A stretch of 8,186 nt of DNA from Acidobacteriaceae bacterium (GTDB lineage: Bacteria; Acidobacteriota; Terriglobia; Terriglobales; Acidobacteriaceae). The stretch spans positions 1 to 8,186 of the forward strand of contig PLHN01000395.1 of the NCBI GenBank assembly GCA_003139975.1, read 5' to 3'. The first letter of the stretch is position 1, and every line of letters starts with the position of its first letter. The translations under genes were made by a program, and so were the position numbers. The notes under the pieces were generated by a model. That model did no database searches. It saw only the letters and a list, made by a program, of their open reading frames with translations, and had not been told where the DNA came from. Below, one piece after another: positions 7,363 through 8,186 of this stretch.

Positions 7363-7379
7363 ACAGGCAGTTCCCCTGT
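7363..7379 (+). promoter_or_regulatory. Small leader hairpin before the secreted-protein gene
   Basis: ACAGG (7363-7367) can pair with CCTGT (7375-7379) around a 7-nt loop, directly before the GGAGG Shine-Dalgarno at 7380-7384. AGGCAGT occurs twice (7365-7371 and 7382-7388), the second copy overlapping the Shine-Dalgarno and reaching the ATG. The stem is short and may be chance. Confidence 0.25.
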
Positions 7380-7388
7380 GGAGGCAGT

Positions 7389-7964
7389 ATGCGACCCTAT
7401 TTGGTTCTGTGTGCGGTACTCGTAATTGCAGTTGCGGCGTTCGGCCAACAACCCTTTCCCGGCCCGTATGGCCCTGGGTACTGGGGATTCGGTCCCTATG
7501 CCCCTCTGGTCACGACCCCAATGATTTCCTTCCAAACCGTGTCCCCGAATCCGGTAGGCGCGAGTAACGCCACCACTGGTCTCGTGGCCGGTGCCACCAA
7601 TGCGACCCTTTCTCAGATTGAAGGGTCTACCAGTTCGGACTACACCACGGCCGTGTGGTATCAGGGCGGCGCGCCGTTGACCACACCCGAAGTCAATCTT
7701 TTGCCCGAACCCGTCGGACGCGAGATGCATGCCATGCGGCATGCGATGCCGCAAGAGACCGGCATGCATGAGCGGGGCCCGCGCAAGGAAGGGCACGAGG
7801 GATGGATGTACTTTACGGGCTCCGAATACACCGCCGACGTTGTCGCCGCAAGCGCAGGCAAAGGCGTGCGCAAAGCTGGTCATGCCTATACGAACGACGA
7901 CGTAACGCGCCAGAATGACAACAACGGAACCGTAAAGTACCGCGGAAAAACCGAGAAGATGTAG
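7389..7964 (+). CDS. Small secreted protein of unknown function with a His/Met-rich segment
   Basis: The ATG has a strong Shine-Dalgarno (GGAGG, 4 nt upstream) and encodes 191 aa. Residues 1-19 form a signal peptide (MRPYLVLCAVLVIAVAAFG before QQ), so the protein is exported. The mature N-terminus is rich in Gly, Pro, Tyr and Trp (residues 22-38). Next comes VSPNPVGASNATTGLVAGATNAT (51-73) with a small internal repeat, GASNAT then GATNAT. Residues 111-140 contain five Met and five His (MHAMRHAM, GMH and others), which could bind metal, although no defined site is visible. The charged tail (YTNDDVTRQN, then NGTVKYRGKTEKM) looks like a conserved motif; I recall similar tails in Acidobacteriota hypothetical proteins but cannot confirm this. 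There are no transmembrane segments after the signal peptide and no lipobox; the only cysteine is in the signal peptide. It appears to be a single-gene unit driven by the sigma-54 promoter at 7336. The function is unknown. Confidence 0.85.
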   Translation: MRPYLVLCAVLVIAVAAFGQQPFPGPYGPGYWGFGPYAPLVTTPMISFQTVSPNPVGASNATTGLVAGATNATLSQIEGSTSSDYTTAVWYQGGAPLTTPEVNLLPEPVGREMHAMRHAMPQETGMHERGPRKEGHEGWMYFTGSEYTADVVAASAGKGVRKAGHAYTNDDVTRQNDNNGTVKYRGKTEKM

Positions 7965-7985
7965 CCATAGGGTGAGCGGGTCATC

Positions 7986-8012
7986 GCGCGATCGGGTGAT
8001 CTACCCGCGCGC
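7986..8012 (+). terminator. Strong hairpin after the secreted-protein gene (possible terminator)
   Basis: GCGCG (7986-7990) and CGGGT (7993-7997) pair with ACCCG (8003-8007) and CGCGC (8008-8012) around the loop GATCT. This gives 10 GC-rich base pairs with a 2-nt bulge (AT). It starts 21 bp after the stop codon. It is followed by an A/T-rich stretch (AATTAAATT) rather than a true T-run, so intrinsic termination is plausible but not certain. Confidence 0.45.
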
Positions 8013-8186
8013 TGGCCCAATTAAATTCCATCTCACATTCTCAGCCCGGGATCGTCTCCAATCTGCTATCTTCGTTCGGTTGAATCTCTCCACCCATACG
8101 AAACAGGCGCCCGCATTTTCCAGATGGAACCGCGCCGAGGATGTGTTCTGAATGGTTGATGCAGTTGGCTCCGATCCCTCACGCCT
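8013..8186. other. Unassigned right edge, possible start of another gene
   Basis: No complete gene is visible. Near the edge GAGG (8137-8140) precedes an ATG at 8152 by 11 nt, and that frame (MVDAVGSDPSR) is open to the window end, too short to judge. An ATG at 8141 is also open but would sit directly on the GAGG. TGCTATCTT at 8064-8072 resembles an extended -10 box but has no clear -35. Confidence 0.2.

Noticed and set aside
7353..7883. Minus-strand open frame of 176 codons
   Set aside because: It is antisense to the secreted-protein gene, which has a strong Shine-Dalgarno, a signal peptide and a promoter.
8001..8186. Minus-strand frame open from the right edge to a stop at 8001-8003
   Set aside because: About 60 codons without recognisable motif or sensible composition, and its stop falls in the loop and stem of the hairpin. 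A convergent gene end cannot be ruled out but is not supported.

Overview
The window most resembles a chromosomal segment from a diderm bacterium of moderately high GC, probably an Acidobacteriota. That placement is inference. It rests on the style of the Omp85 protein, on a small secreted protein of a kind I associate with that phylum, and on the gene order. No rRNA or other taxonomic marker is present. I see no mobile elements, CRISPR arrays, tRNAs or rRNAs.

Left part (1-5945, minus strand): three closely packed genes form one envelope-biogenesis operon, read right to left. First is a long Omp85 (BamA/TamA-type) outer-membrane protein with about seven POTRA-like repeats before its beta-barrel. 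After 11 bp comes a short SurA-like periplasmic chaperone with no parvulin (PPIase) domain. Last is a TamB/AsmA-like inner-membrane-anchored protein whose start overlaps the preceding stop by four bases and which runs off the left edge of the window. Together they look like a barrel translocase, a periplasmic chaperone and an envelope-spanning partner: a TamA-TamB type module with a chaperone gene inserted.

Middle (5946-7135): a short divergent control region with a perfect TATAAT box leads to a plus-strand ThiF/MoeB-family adenylyltransferase (E1-like). It has intact ATP, zinc and candidate catalytic cysteine motifs, plus a C-terminal domain like that of Bacillus-type ThiF. No thiS, thiG, moaD or moaE gene is visible nearby.

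Right part (7136-8186): a 253-bp intergenic region carries a well-formed sigma-54 (-24/-12) promoter about 50 bp before a small secreted protein with a His/Met-rich stretch. A strong hairpin follows that gene. The last ~170 bp are unassigned and may contain the start of another gene.

Three of the five genes (Omp85, TamB-like, ThiF-like) appear to start at TTG, each behind a purine-rich Shine-Dalgarno-like sequence.
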